This document shows positions 1 through 11,300 of a DNA stretch of 64,000 nucleotides, piece by piece. The stretch comes from Stratiolaelaps scimitus (taxonomy: Eukaryota; Arthropoda; Arachnida; Mesostigmata; Laelapidae). A program made the translations under genes and the position numbers. Each line of letters starts with the position of its first letter. Positions within the stretch are counted from its first letter, which is position 1. The stretch covers positions 1,254,001-1,318,000 of the forward strand of contig JABWDB010000046.1 in NCBI GenBank assembly GCA_019614645.1, in the 5' to 3' direction. The notes beneath the pieces are model-generated. The model worked only from the letters and a program-made list of their open reading frames with translations. It did no database searches and had not been told where the DNA came from.

Positions 1-170
1 ACGACCACATTAGTTCTCATGTTCCATAATATGCGGAGACTTCCTCTCACCAGACGCACATTTCACATTGTCCTTGACTCATTATGCCGTTGAAAGCTGC
101 TGCTACCCTCCTTGTTCATCGCGCCCATCGTGTACATATGATCTGCGTTTATTTGATGTGCCTATTCCAG

Positions 171-3100
171 GACAATGTGGCCAGAGTCCTTATAGTGACG
201 TCGAGGTTGAACGAATCGTGGGCGGTCAGGAGGCGAGCGCAGGCGAATGGCCCTGGCAGGTAGGCCTGCGACACTCATTTAACCATACCGTATCTAGTAC
301 AAGTGTAGACTAATTATTATAACTATATTCGATTCAAAATCGTTTTCCATTCGATTTGCTCAGGTCTACCCATTGTTTTTTAGACTTCAGTTTTTTTTTT
401 AGTAAACTGGAATAAATAATAATAAATATAAAGTAATCAATATTAAATATTGCAACGGAAAGAAAGGGCCGGTACAATTAAATTGAAAATGGGTGCAGTC
501 CCATGAAATATTTTGACGAATTCTCCCCGATTAGTGTCCAGGAAACCCGAGGCCAATTTAAGTGTATGCTTTCCGATATCGTATTCGTTGATTTGAGCCA
601 CCGATTATGAATTCGCGCAGCGACAATACAGCTAAATATTAGTCACAATACACGACGCTGACCCAATGGATGCCTCTATCTATCCCAATTATCATTAAGG
701 GTATACAGTGATTACGTGATCACGTCCGAACGGTCGAAACCAATCACCATTTTTCTTCGCAATGTGACAGCGCGTGCACAAGGGACAATTCTTTCCCCAA
801 GACATAATTTTCCCCAACATTGTTCACACGCATCTCCTGTACGTTACTATCGATTCTCTGTTCAATCGATTGGAAATCTATATTTTATACAGCCTAAATC
901 GTACTAACATCGTTCATTTTGGTTCAGGTATCTCTTCGACGGGCTGGTCGTGATGGTCGAACTCGACACTTCTGCGGGGGTGCACTATTATCCGACCGAT
1001 GGATGGCCACCGCTGCTCACTGCGTTGTGAAGTACATGTTTTCGCGGTTTTTACCATATACTATATATATATATACATTGTAGAAGAGCCAAGAATGACT
1101 AGCATTGTCAAAATGTTTCCACGAGAAACCTACGATGATTGCTTATGATGCTTCGATGAGCCAAACCTTGTTGCTCGCTGCCGGGTAGTTCAACTTGTGC
1201 CTGAGGTGGACTTGGCAAATGCCACCCAAAGGTTCATTTATGTTCGACTTGCAATTATCTAGGAGGATGTGTGGTGCTTGTGACTGGGCATCTCACTGCC
1301 CCCATACTGTACGAATACGCTAGGCGATACCGGGAAGGGCGGTGGTACTGTTGAACATCATCAACAGCTCCAGGAGGGGCGGGTCACGGTGTTGATATGC
1401 AGTAGCATGATCGCCTGCTTCATTAGGATGAAAGACTTGTAATTATCAAAGGAGAACCAGAGAGAGAAAAGCAGGAAAAGCTGAAGCCTTAAGGTGATTC
1501 ATGATGGTGCAGGGGCCATAACGTAACGTGTAAAATGGGCGTTGATTGCCTTCTCGTCATCGTGATTTGCACGGTGTGTTGACGTTAGAATTTTAACAAG
1601 TACACTTGTGTAAAGGTAAAAGATCAAGATTTTACTGGTTTCTTAAAGAAAGTGCAGTTTTTCAACGTTTAAGTTCTCAATTTGCGTCATCAGCTGGCCG
1701 GACGCGAATCTGTGGTCTCCGACCTTTTGACAGAAAGTGTCCTGTGATGCGGAGACATTGTTACGGCCATCAAGCTCTCATATCATATCATAAATCGGAT
1801 GTCTTCGATCTGTTATTCCAGTAACTACGGCGCAGTCGTTTCTCCTGCCTCGACTATCAAGGTCCGCGTGGGAGAGCACGATCAGAACGTGCTCGAGAAT
1901 CAGGAAATACAGGTTGACGCCGGCAGCATCTTCAAGTATCCCAGTTACCAAGGATACAACTACGACATCGCTCTCATCAAGCTATCGAAAAGGGTGCGTC
2001 TCACAAGTGCTCTCTCTCTCTCTCTCTCCCATTGCCTACAAGTGTTTGTGGCATTTATCAATATGCGAGAGCGCTGTGTGTCGAATGTCATTTTGTCGAC
2101 GATGTATACGCACTGTTTGTTTTTCGCCAAAGCACTAATTTCGCCTGTGACCACGTATAGGTACGACTTTCTGCTCGAGTCAAGCCAATCTGTTTGCCAA
2201 GCGCCAGTGACAATTTCGAGGGCTCCACCTGCGTCTCGACGGGCTGGGGCGCGACGACATCGGGCGGCGGAGCGCCGTCATCCGTGCTTCGAAAGGTAAA
2301 CGAGTGCCTCAATGTTAATTCTATCTCGACTACCAAATTATATATGACGTAAGAAAGCGTTTGATGAAGCAAGTTAGCTATTATATATTATATTGTATAT
2401 ATTGCGATATCATCAACTGTGTGATTTCGTTTCGAATATCGTACATTTATATGTCATGTTTTTAGTATCACTGTGAGCTGGGGTGAAAAAAAATCCCCTT
2501 TTATTTTATTTTTATTTTTTTTATTCTATTTTTTATATTTTATCGAGAACTAAAGCGTATTATATTGCAATTCCGAAAATAAACTTGATTTTGGAACTTG
2601 GAACTTAGCAAAATGCGGTCGAATTCTACGGGACAAAATTGCCAACCGGCCTAATATATCTCGGGATGTTACGCAGTTCTGTTGTAGTGGTAGTAGTTGT
2701 TGTGCTAAAAAGCAGTGGCACCGTAGACGTGAACTGTTGGCTGAGAGTCAGCCCGAAAACATTAACCTTAGCGAATGCCACTCAATGAAACGTGGCTTAA
2801 CGTAATTCATTAATTAATCTGCCATTTTATCGTTGTCCCATACGCATTATAATGGTTAGGTAAGAGATTTCGCATTGTGCTATATATTATAGAGTTAACC
2901 GGGTGGCCGTCCAGCCGTATTGTGCTATGATTTCTCCTACACATTCGCCGACTGTGCTTAGCCACAAATGATTACGAAACTCGCCGTTCGTTCAATGCAG
3001 GTATCGGTGCCGGTGTACAATAACAACGTCTGCTCGGCTCCCTACCTGAACAAGTTCCGTATCACGATTCAGCCTTGGCATCTCTGCGCCGGCGCTCTTG

Positions 3101-3765
3101 AAGGTGGACGTGGATCGTGTTATGTAAGTGCGCTCTCGCCTCTTCCACCCACTCTGCAACATTGCACAAGCGACAATTGTGCCCGCAAAACGTGAAATAC
3201 ATCTAAGAACACCCCCCCCCCTCTCTCTTTATATATATATATATATTCTATTCATTGTTTATGTTACATTGCCTCGTCACACCTTGTCCGAATTAGACAA
3301 ACACTCTTTCAAACATTCGCAGCAATAAATAGCGTCATTTAAGTCAATGGACAATATACACAAAAATCAATATGTGTATGAGGCGGCGTTCTATGATTCG
3401 CTAACTCTGCCAGCGAATCTTCACAGAGCCAGATGATCGAGGCAGTGTTTCGAAGAAACTTTGCTCGTTACATGCCGTTGTGAAATCGACACACAGTCGT
3501 TTGCACTTAGACACCGTTGTACGTCGAATGTATGTCTTGCAAAATTAAGTCATTAATTATGTCTTATGTAATCATTATCCTGTCCGTCTGTATCACGCAG
3601 GGCGATTCCGGAGGCCCGTTCCAATGTCGCAAGTCGGATGGTCAGTGGTACCTGGCCGGTCTCGTATCGTTCGGCTCAGGTTGCGCTCACACCGGCTATC
3701 CGGATGTGTACGCTCGCGTTACGCATTTCCTCGACTGGATTCGAACCACAATGGCCCAAAGCTAA
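171..3765 (+). CDS. Chymotrypsin-fold (S1A) serine protease, brachyurin-like pocket, 5' end missing
   Basis: Six exons join in frame: 171-259, 928-1031, 1822-1993, 2161-2295, 3001-3123 and 3601-3765 (TAA). The splice sites are GT..AG and all phases fit. The product starts after an upstream exon, probably carrying the signal peptide, that lies outside the window or was not found. An activation site R|IVGG is followed by His57 in TAAHC, Asp102 in YDIALIKL and Ser195 in GDSGGP. All the usual disulfide cysteines are present, including the light-chain Cys that pairs with Cys122 (PICLP). In chymotrypsin numbering residue 189 is Gly (GRGSCYGDSGGP) and 226 is Asp (YPDVY), so the pocket is not that of classical trypsin (Asp189). 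The same swap is known in crab collagenases. A secreted zymogen with digestive or tissue-degrading action is inferred. The family call is secure; the substrate is not. Confidence 0.92.
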
Positions 3766-4121
3766 TGGGAAGGCTAACAGACTCAGCGATATTCAGTTAG
3801 GGTCTCACGGAAAATCAACTGAAGGCACGCTGACGGCCAGTTTTCTGAAGGTATCATGTGCAAGAAGACCTTGTCAAGGACAAGCAGCGGCGTCTCACGG
3901 AGCTCGATCGACTACTCGAAACGACCAATATAGTCTGACTAAGGTTAGGCCACGAATCGGAGGCTCGATCGAAGGTATATCGACGATAAATCGTACGAGA
4001 TAATCTAGCATATTTATTTAGGGAACGCATCTGCATGGATGGATACAGATTTATCAAAGGAGATACTATTTATTCGGTGCTTTATAGTAATAATAATAAC
4101 AACAACAACAACAACAACAAA

Positions 4122-4131
4122 AATAAATAAA
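4122..4131 (+). terminator. Polyadenylation signal candidate of the serine protease gene
   Basis: Two overlapping AATAAA hexamers follow an (AAC)n tract about 360 bases after the protease stop codon. They are the first clear polyadenylation signals downstream on this strand. The assignment is by position only. Confidence 0.5.
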
Positions 4132-7100
4132 TGAGGGAACAGTAAATACCAAAGTGACTTGATGAGTGAGTTTATTCTAGGGTTATTATACCAGATTATT
4201 ATTATTAGTAGTAGAACAATCAAAACCGGAAACTAAATCCTGTATCATCCAGTAGCTTTATCGCGCAGTTGTGTTTACGTAATTGAAATCAGCAGCATTT
4301 CATTTGGTCGGATGTAACCACACTCTGCGGTCGTTTCTTTAGTGCTGTCAGTGGTTTAGAGGAAAATCTGCTCTTCTACGAAGGAAAAACGCGTGGATGA
4401 CCAACTCTTGACTGAAAATTGCAGCCGTACATGTTCTGAAGCACGCAGCCGCCGACTTTGTTCGAGAAGGTCAATGAGAACGGCGATATTTTTTTTATCT
4501 TCGGGTTTGGCTTCAAATTTTATTAATATTATTATTATTGTTAATTTCAGTATTTTTTTTTGTCGAAATAGTTTGTCGACTACTATACAGACAATCGAAG
4601 CACAATTAACACTCGTTGGCAGGCTAAACGAACGAACGTACCATTGATGAAAGCTGGACGTCACCGCCGAGAGCCTCACGTAGATAGAGACCCATCCATC
4701 CTCTAGATCCATGTACCTACAACGATCTTCTTCCTCCAACAAGTCTTTGTTTTTATTCTTTCGGTATCCGAATAGGCAAATCTGAAAACGCTAAGCTTTG
4801 ATGTACATGATATACCTACTACGGGAATTATGTCCTATCTGAGCAACGAGCGTCCTGGAGTCAAGGTTACTATAGCATATAGTTCCATTTCGCTGTCCTA
4901 TCCACAAGATTGTTTGGTTGAAGGAAACAACAGCAGACTAGTTTCTTTCAGGTTTCCCGAGTCGCCTCATAAAAGCAATCTGTTACATTCTCTAAACTAG
5001 CACGACAAGTACTACTACTACTATTACTAGTAACAGCACATTTCCCTAGTAGAGAAGTAGGCGCGTAGGCGTCACGTAGTCGAAAAAAAAACTAGTAAGA
5101 GAACCTACAGAACCTACCTAGAAAGGAAAACAACCACATGTATACGCCACATTGAATCCCACACGCGCACCCACAAGCAACACGTCGACGGGTGTGTGTC
5201 GCTGCAACCGCGCTCATAGGTTGTGATTTATTTATCGCCACATTAGGTTAACTTTCAAGTTGTCGAATGTCTTCCCCCCCCCGCCCCCCAGTTCATCGAT
5301 CTGCCATGTCGCGTCTCGTCAATCCTCTCGTCTGTATCTCCCAAATATATTTAATGCTGTTTGTGTACCATGCTGTCGTTACCATCGATTCCTTCGGTAT
5401 TGTGTTATCTGTATCGGTGCATTCGCTGATACCTGTCGGATGTAGGATTTTTTTTGGGGTGGAGTTGTTTTTCTTTTCAATTTTTTTCAATTCTCGCCTC
5501 TTCCACCACGGTTCGGGTGAGGGAAGCTTTACTGGAAATTGTTTACGCACTGTTAAGCTTGAAGGTGTGTGTATATAGGTAGTGTGTGTCTTGTCGGCAT
5601 GTCCACTTGTTTTGACCAGTCTGTATTTTATCTTCATAGAGAATAATTGCTGCTCACCAAAGTGACAGCATGGCCACCGTCACACTTCCGTATCGCCGTT
5701 CTAACCAGCCACCATCTCATCGACGACGTCACACAGGGGCACGAGTGACGGCTACTGTCTATATTTAATTTACTATTTTCTGTCACATAATACTTAGCGT
5801 TATTTTTAGCTTTCGTATCTTAACTCGTTTTAGTATAGCTATTACCGTTTAATTGCTTTCATAATCGATAGTAATAGTAGTAAATTTTCACATGACATTA
5901 TACCCATGCGTCAGGCAATGGACACAAGGGTGTTTCTTATAGTGAGATGGAACGCGGCTGTTTATTTCCACAATTAGTGCTTCTCCTTAACGAACTTTTT
6001 CGAACTTACTTAAGTAAGCCGCTGCTTGAATATATTCGTAATGAATAGTCCGTCAGTTATTGTCCGCAAGAGCCAGGCCCCCCCCGTCAGCAGCAGACCA
6101 TAATCATCGTAATATAGCAAACACGGATGCCGTCATAACGAGATCTGTTGCAACATGTCGCTTGCAGACACTTAATAATAATAATAGAAAATAACATTGA
6201 AGGGCTAATTATAACCGTTAAAAAATTAATAATAATATTAATAAAAATGTAAGCAGTTGCTTTTCTCCATTTTGAAATTTTCGGGTCTCGGGTCTCATTT
6301 TCAACAGACTGAAATCAAAGATCACCGCATCGTCACCCACGTAAGCTTCCACCGTTATTCACACTATGCATGCAAATAATCCAAGACAAGACAAGATTTA
6401 TCGACCTCGGTAATATGCGTTAACTACAACGGTTGCTCTATTCTCACGCCGAAAATACCCACTCATTGACGAGTTCCACCGTACCGACGTCCATAATCGA
6501 TGGCCACGAATGAGCGAGATGGAATCCTGTTCATGCTGGTGGCGCCCTCGATTAAACGAGAAGTTGTCGTCGAGAATTTGCCATTTGTCTCGTTATAGTA
6601 GTAAAAATAATCATCGCAGCCACCATCTGGATCAGCTCCATCAGTGTGATTCACTCGGCTTTTCTCTGGTGGCACAAAACCCGAGATGAATCTCCGTGGC
6701 CAGCTGTACGATTTCTCCAGACCCACCTGCACCACAACTGTGCCCCGGTAGCTTCCGTGTATCGGTGTCAAAACAAAAATCCCGAGCTCGCGTCTCCTCG
6801 TCGATCCGGAATACAGCAGATGCTCCCCAAAACGATCTCCTCTGCTTAGGTCCTCCTTATGCTTTGTACCAACACACACGCACCATCTTCTTTCTGATCG
6901 TCCACAGTCGTACCAACTCGGTAGCCCGCATGCATCCAGACACACAGACACAACCAGTCAAGCACACCACATATATTCATTTACCCCCCCCACCTGACGA
7001 TGTCTACCCTCCATCTGCCATCTGTACCCATACATTAGCATAATTATTTTGCTCAAATGTGACCAACAAATATAATGAATCGATTCCCTCCTGACATCGC

Positions 7101-8197
7101 TCACGTGTCCCACGTTCGTCCCGAATCAGCTGCCTGCCGAATTCGTTTCTTTTCCGAAGCTTCCCTACATAAATCTCTTGGCCCATTGGCCAATTTTACC
7201 AGCGTCATTTAGGAAAGGTAACAATATCGCAATGACGTCCTCCCTGAAGCCCCGTTAACACGCGGCCACATTTGCTTATGCTGACGGACACGGAGAGGAG
7301 TCCGTTGGAGAAGTGAATACCCATAAAGCAACACTTTCGACACAGGCTCATTCATATTAGGTCATAACGTAAATTTATTGTCCTCGTCGATTTATAATAC
7401 ACGAGCACATATTATATGTATATATATATATGTATGTATCTATGAATGCATGTGTGTGTGTGTGCTGTGTGTATAATTATATGTTTATATAATATATATA
7501 TATATATGATGATGATGATAATGGTGTCTGTGCCTTAGAACGTCTATTAGATGGCTGTCAGCCCGAAGCGACATACTCATTTGTTATTGTTTCTTTGCCG
7601 ATTTTTTTGGCGCAACGAGGCACACAGCCTCTGGATCGCTTGTGTTCGCTCGATGCGTGGTCGTCGAACATAATATGATATTTGTTTGTTTTATGCTGTG
7701 CTCCAAATTTAATTCATAGTGTTATTATAGTTATTATGCGATGAGCCGATCCCCGCACTCCCTCAACCTCCACCCATGAGCTAGCGGACAACTTCGGTTG
7801 TTCACCTGTCATGATCCCAGTAGTATTTCTGGTCGCGTTTCGATTACCCCACCTACCGCCCCATGCTATTCATATTTCATGTGAGACCAAGGCGTTTTTC
7901 CTCTATGACCAACGTTCGCTTTTGCGATACCTCTCTCTCTCTCTCCCTCTCTCTTTCTCGCTATCCTCTTCCGACCACTGCTGCCGCAGACTAATCAGAC
8001 TATCGAGGAGTAAACCAATTCTCGTCGAGACCGATCCCAGGCGCGGCGCGGTGGCGAACTGCTGCTGCTGTTGTTATCGTTGCTGCTGACTCGTTCGTTC
8101 TACATCTGTGCTGGCCGAGTGGCACCAATAGTTGTGGGGTACACTCGCGTTTACTACCTTAACGCCCTAAAAATGTAATATGAAGCCGTCCCCTCCC

Positions 8198-8198
<1 letters not shown>
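4132..8198. other. Non-coding stretch between the protease and hnRNP L genes
   Basis: I recognise no protein family in either strand here. Open frames are short and overlap simple sequence. On the minus strand the part near 7.4-8.3 kb is likely the 3' UTR of the hnRNP L gene: an AATAAA hexamer for that strand lies at 7372-7377 and a CA repeat at 7449-7472. A minus-strand frame at 6463-6951 has no recognisable motif and is left out. Confidence 0.5.
7449..7472 (-). repeat. CA/TG dinucleotide repeat in the probable hnRNP L 3' UTR
   Basis: The plus strand reads as an interrupted (TG)n run, so the hnRNP L transcript would carry CA repeats here, about 850 bases after its stop codon. The candidate polyadenylation signal at 7372-7377 lies beyond it. 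CA-rich RNA is the known binding site of hnRNP L, so self-regulation is possible but is only inferred. Confidence 0.45.

Positions 8199-8233
<35 letters not shown>
8199..8233. repeat. (TA)n microsatellite
   Basis: About 17 uninterrupted TA units lie just beyond the hnRNP L stop codon. Confidence 0.95.
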
Positions 8234-8235
<2 letters not shown>

Positions 8236-8322
8236 CGCCTTAAACTAATGTCTAGATCGGGCTATGTCATACGGGGCCTTCTTCAGTACTCCTCTCGCGA
8301 CTCTCGCTACTGTTTCTACCTC

Positions 8323-10442
8323 TTACATATCGTCGTCTTTAATTTGGACAAGCTGACCCGTGGCACCGTTGCTGCCCTGCTCATTCGATAGATGCTTCGG
8401 GTACGAGCCTGAGGTGAAGCAAAGTTTTAGCAGGAAGGGGAATGGTGAAGCTGGCGACTGGATCGGGGCGTGGTTGCAGATGACCAGCGCCTCGGTAGCC
8501 TGCTGGATTGTTTCGAACTCCAGCATACCTGTCTGACTTTTGAGGTTCTTATTCTCGAACATCGTCACCTTGACGGGCGGCGTCAGATCCTCTTTGCTAA
8601 ACACATCGCGTAGACGCTCGTCTGTCACGTCGCTAGGCGCGTTGAAGAAGTGCAGCGTGTTCGACGGCGGCCGAATGCGATTCTTCGCTGCCAGCTCCGA
8701 GTTGCTGAAGCGATTGTTGCGGCTCTTGCTGAACTCACGGAATGAGGGTGTACCGTCAGGCAAGTCGTAGGCTTTCACCTCCTCATGCAGGAACGGTTGC
8801 TTGCTGAAGTTCACCTGCAGTGTCTGATCGAACAGGACTGACGAATGCACGTTCTGTACAGCCCGCTCGACCGAGGCGCCGTCACCCATCTGAACCATGG
8901 CGCAGCCAGGCTTACTGCGCAGGAACTTCACGCGGATGACGTTGCCATAAAGGCAGAACAGGTTGAACAGATGTGAGGTGTTGATTCGCGGCGCGAGGCC
9001 GTACACCATGAGAACACAGCCAGCGTTGTGCATCGGCGGCGGCAGTGAGTTAAAGTTGCCGGGGGGGCCGGCCAGATTGCGACTGGCAAACTCGTCTCCG
9101 CCGCGCATGCTACTGCCGTCCCGTCTGTCATAGGTCGTCACATCTCCACGCCGATCGCCGTATCCGCCGCCTTTGGCACCCATGCCTCCTTGGCCACCGT
9201 GCGTTGTCCCATAGTGCTGGTAGTCGAATCCGGCACTGTCGGGCCCACCTGGAGCTGCTCCATAGGCACCTGCGCCATTGCGGCTTCCTCCCTGCGGCTG
9301 GCCGACCTGACTTCCACGGCCGTTTCGGCTAAAGGCCGACCCATCATCATAAGCCCCTCCGTATGGCGGACCTCCACCGGGAACTACACCGATTAAACCG
9401 CTGGGCGCACACGCACCCACAAACGCGTTGTTACCAGGTATCGGAGGTGGACCTAGAAGAGCAGCCTTGTGGCGGCCTGGAATCGCGGCGACGGTGGTGG
9501 TGAGAGGCGTGCAGCACGACGTCCAAGTTCGCCAACAGTTGATTCCGTCACGGGACGCAACATGGAATCGTTGATTGACACAAACAAACAAGTACAGAGA
9601 ACAAACAAATCGGTGTGATTAGATGGCGTGTGTTTAATACATGCTCATGCAGTTCGTAGGTACTCGATCATCGAAGGATTTTCTATTATGACTTTTGTTT
9701 AGTATCGTCTATAGCTAACGTACCGTATCTAGGAGGATCCTCCTAATATAATTAATTCGAATCATTTTTTCCATATCTACTTTTTTGTTCACCTAATGAA
9801 AAATAAATCGGAAGTATACCTGCACATTCATCCCAATTCCATGTACGTTAGGTATATTGGTCTCCTCATAGAAGATCCCGAGTTGCCACAAACATTCCGA
9901 GGCATTGTACCATCGATAACAAAAATCCACCCATCCAAGCGTCGTTTTGTCCAATTTGAAAAAAACCGCCACTAGATGTTGTATGCATACGAGTCAAGTG
10001 TGCTACCTATGTAGGTGTAGTGAAAAACAAAAATGAAGCGACGATTACCAAACTCACCAGGATCCTTCTCCTTGCCGTCAAGACATCCGGTGTAGTCCCA
10101 AGTGTCCTTGTCGTTCTTGTAGACGTTCAGCTTTGCCGGCTTCGCGAATTCAACCTTGAGGGTGCAGCAACCCTGATAGATGTCGGCGCCATCGAGCTCC
10201 ATTCGAGCACGTGTCGCCTGCTCAACAGACTCAAACTCGACTAATGCCTGAACGCCGTTCTTGCGGAAAATGACAATGCGCTGTACGCGGCCAAGTGGCG
10301 ACGATATCTTGTGTACAACCTCTACGTCAATCGGGTAGAGAGCATTGCGGATTGTCATTAGAACAATATGATTCGGCTTGAGCGGCTCGGTCCGCTGGCG
10401 TTTCGGGGCACGCCCATTACCATCGTCGAGATCGAAAGGCAT
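8323..10442 (-). CDS. HNRNPL: hnRNP L / smooth-type RNA-binding protein with three RRMs
   Basis: Two exons join in phase 1: 10442-10058 and 9476-8323 (TAA), giving 512 residues. The first carries an NLS-like APKRQRTE and an RRM equal to RRM2 of hnRNP L (VQRIVIFRKNGVQALVEF; ADIYQGCCTLK). A Gly-rich linker follows at about residues 129-270. The last two RRMs are near 283-360 (VLMVYGLAP; LFCLYGNVIRVKF) and 400-480 (NTLHFFNAPSDVTDERL; PFPFLLKLCF). Known members are nuclear proteins that bind CA-rich RNA and control splicing and mRNA stability. The start ATG at 10442 has a good context (GAAAATGCC). An in-frame ATG at 10505 is possible, but the sequence upstream is purine-rich and does not look like an intron end. 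The RRM1 found in vertebrate hnRNP L was not seen, so this may be a short isoform. RRM3, linker and RRM4 share one uninterrupted 1.15-kb exon. Confidence 0.93.
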
Positions 10443-11300
10443 TTTCTCCTTTTGTTTGTTCGTTCGCTTGCTTGTCTTACTCGTAGGACTCGACACGGAA
10501 ACCACACGAGGCCTTATCGAGGACCTCGCTGCTCCTCCTCCTCAACAACAACAACAACACCACCAATTCCACCACCACCAAGGCGACGACGCGTGCCCGA
10601 AATCTCCCTGCTCACCGAAACGTACCAGCAGCAGCGGCAGTAGCAGAACAACCAGCTACCGCTCTTTTGTTTTTTTTTGGGGAAATTCACTTGGGAGAGG
10701 TCCTCTCGCGTTTAACCTGTAAACAGTCTCTCTTTCAGTGGTCCCACGGTGCCACTTGCACCGTTTTGAGGCCCGATGTCGCCGGCTTGTCGCTCTTGTC
10801 TGTAGTGAGTGATGCTCGACCCCAACAGTTCGCGGGGGGCGCCAAAATGTCGTCTGCTCGTCAACAACCCCCGGAACAACAACAACAATAGTCTCTCTCT
10901 CTCTCCCTCTCGTCAGCGCTCTCTCCCTGTGTATATGACTATCTCTTTCTCTCTCGCGCGCTCACAAAAGTCCTCTGTTCAGAATCTGTTCTCTCTCTCT
11001 CTCTCGCTTTCGTCTTTCTTCTAGATCTTTTAGGTCTTTTGCCTTCTCGCGTAGCAGCCTGTTAGCGGCTGTTGCTGTTCGTTCGTGGCTGTTGCGGACT
11101 GTTGTTGACTGGTGCTGTTCGTTCGTAGGTTGATTGGCTGTTGTTGTTGTTGTTAATCTGGTTCTGTTGTTCTGGGTTCAATAGCTGTTGTTGTTGTTGT
11201 AGCTGTTGTTGTTAAACTTGTTGTTGCTGTTAGATGTTGTTCGATGCATGTAGTAGTTTAACTCGGGTATGGTTGGTGATTGATAGGGTTGACTGATTAG
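10443..11300 (-). promoter_or_regulatory. Probable 5' UTR and promoter region of the hnRNP L gene
   Basis: On the plus strand this stretch is packed with CAA, CAC, CT and GTT simple repeats. The transcript sense is therefore rich in GA, GTT and AAC tracts. I found no RRM1-like coding piece or convincing splice acceptor ahead of the first ATG. I read it as leader and promoter sequence. No TATA box was identified. Confidence 0.4.

Noticed and set aside
6463..6951. Minus-strand 162-codon frame downstream of hnRNP L
   Set aside because: Its content shows no recognisable motif, and overlapping plus-strand frames of similar size argue for chance.
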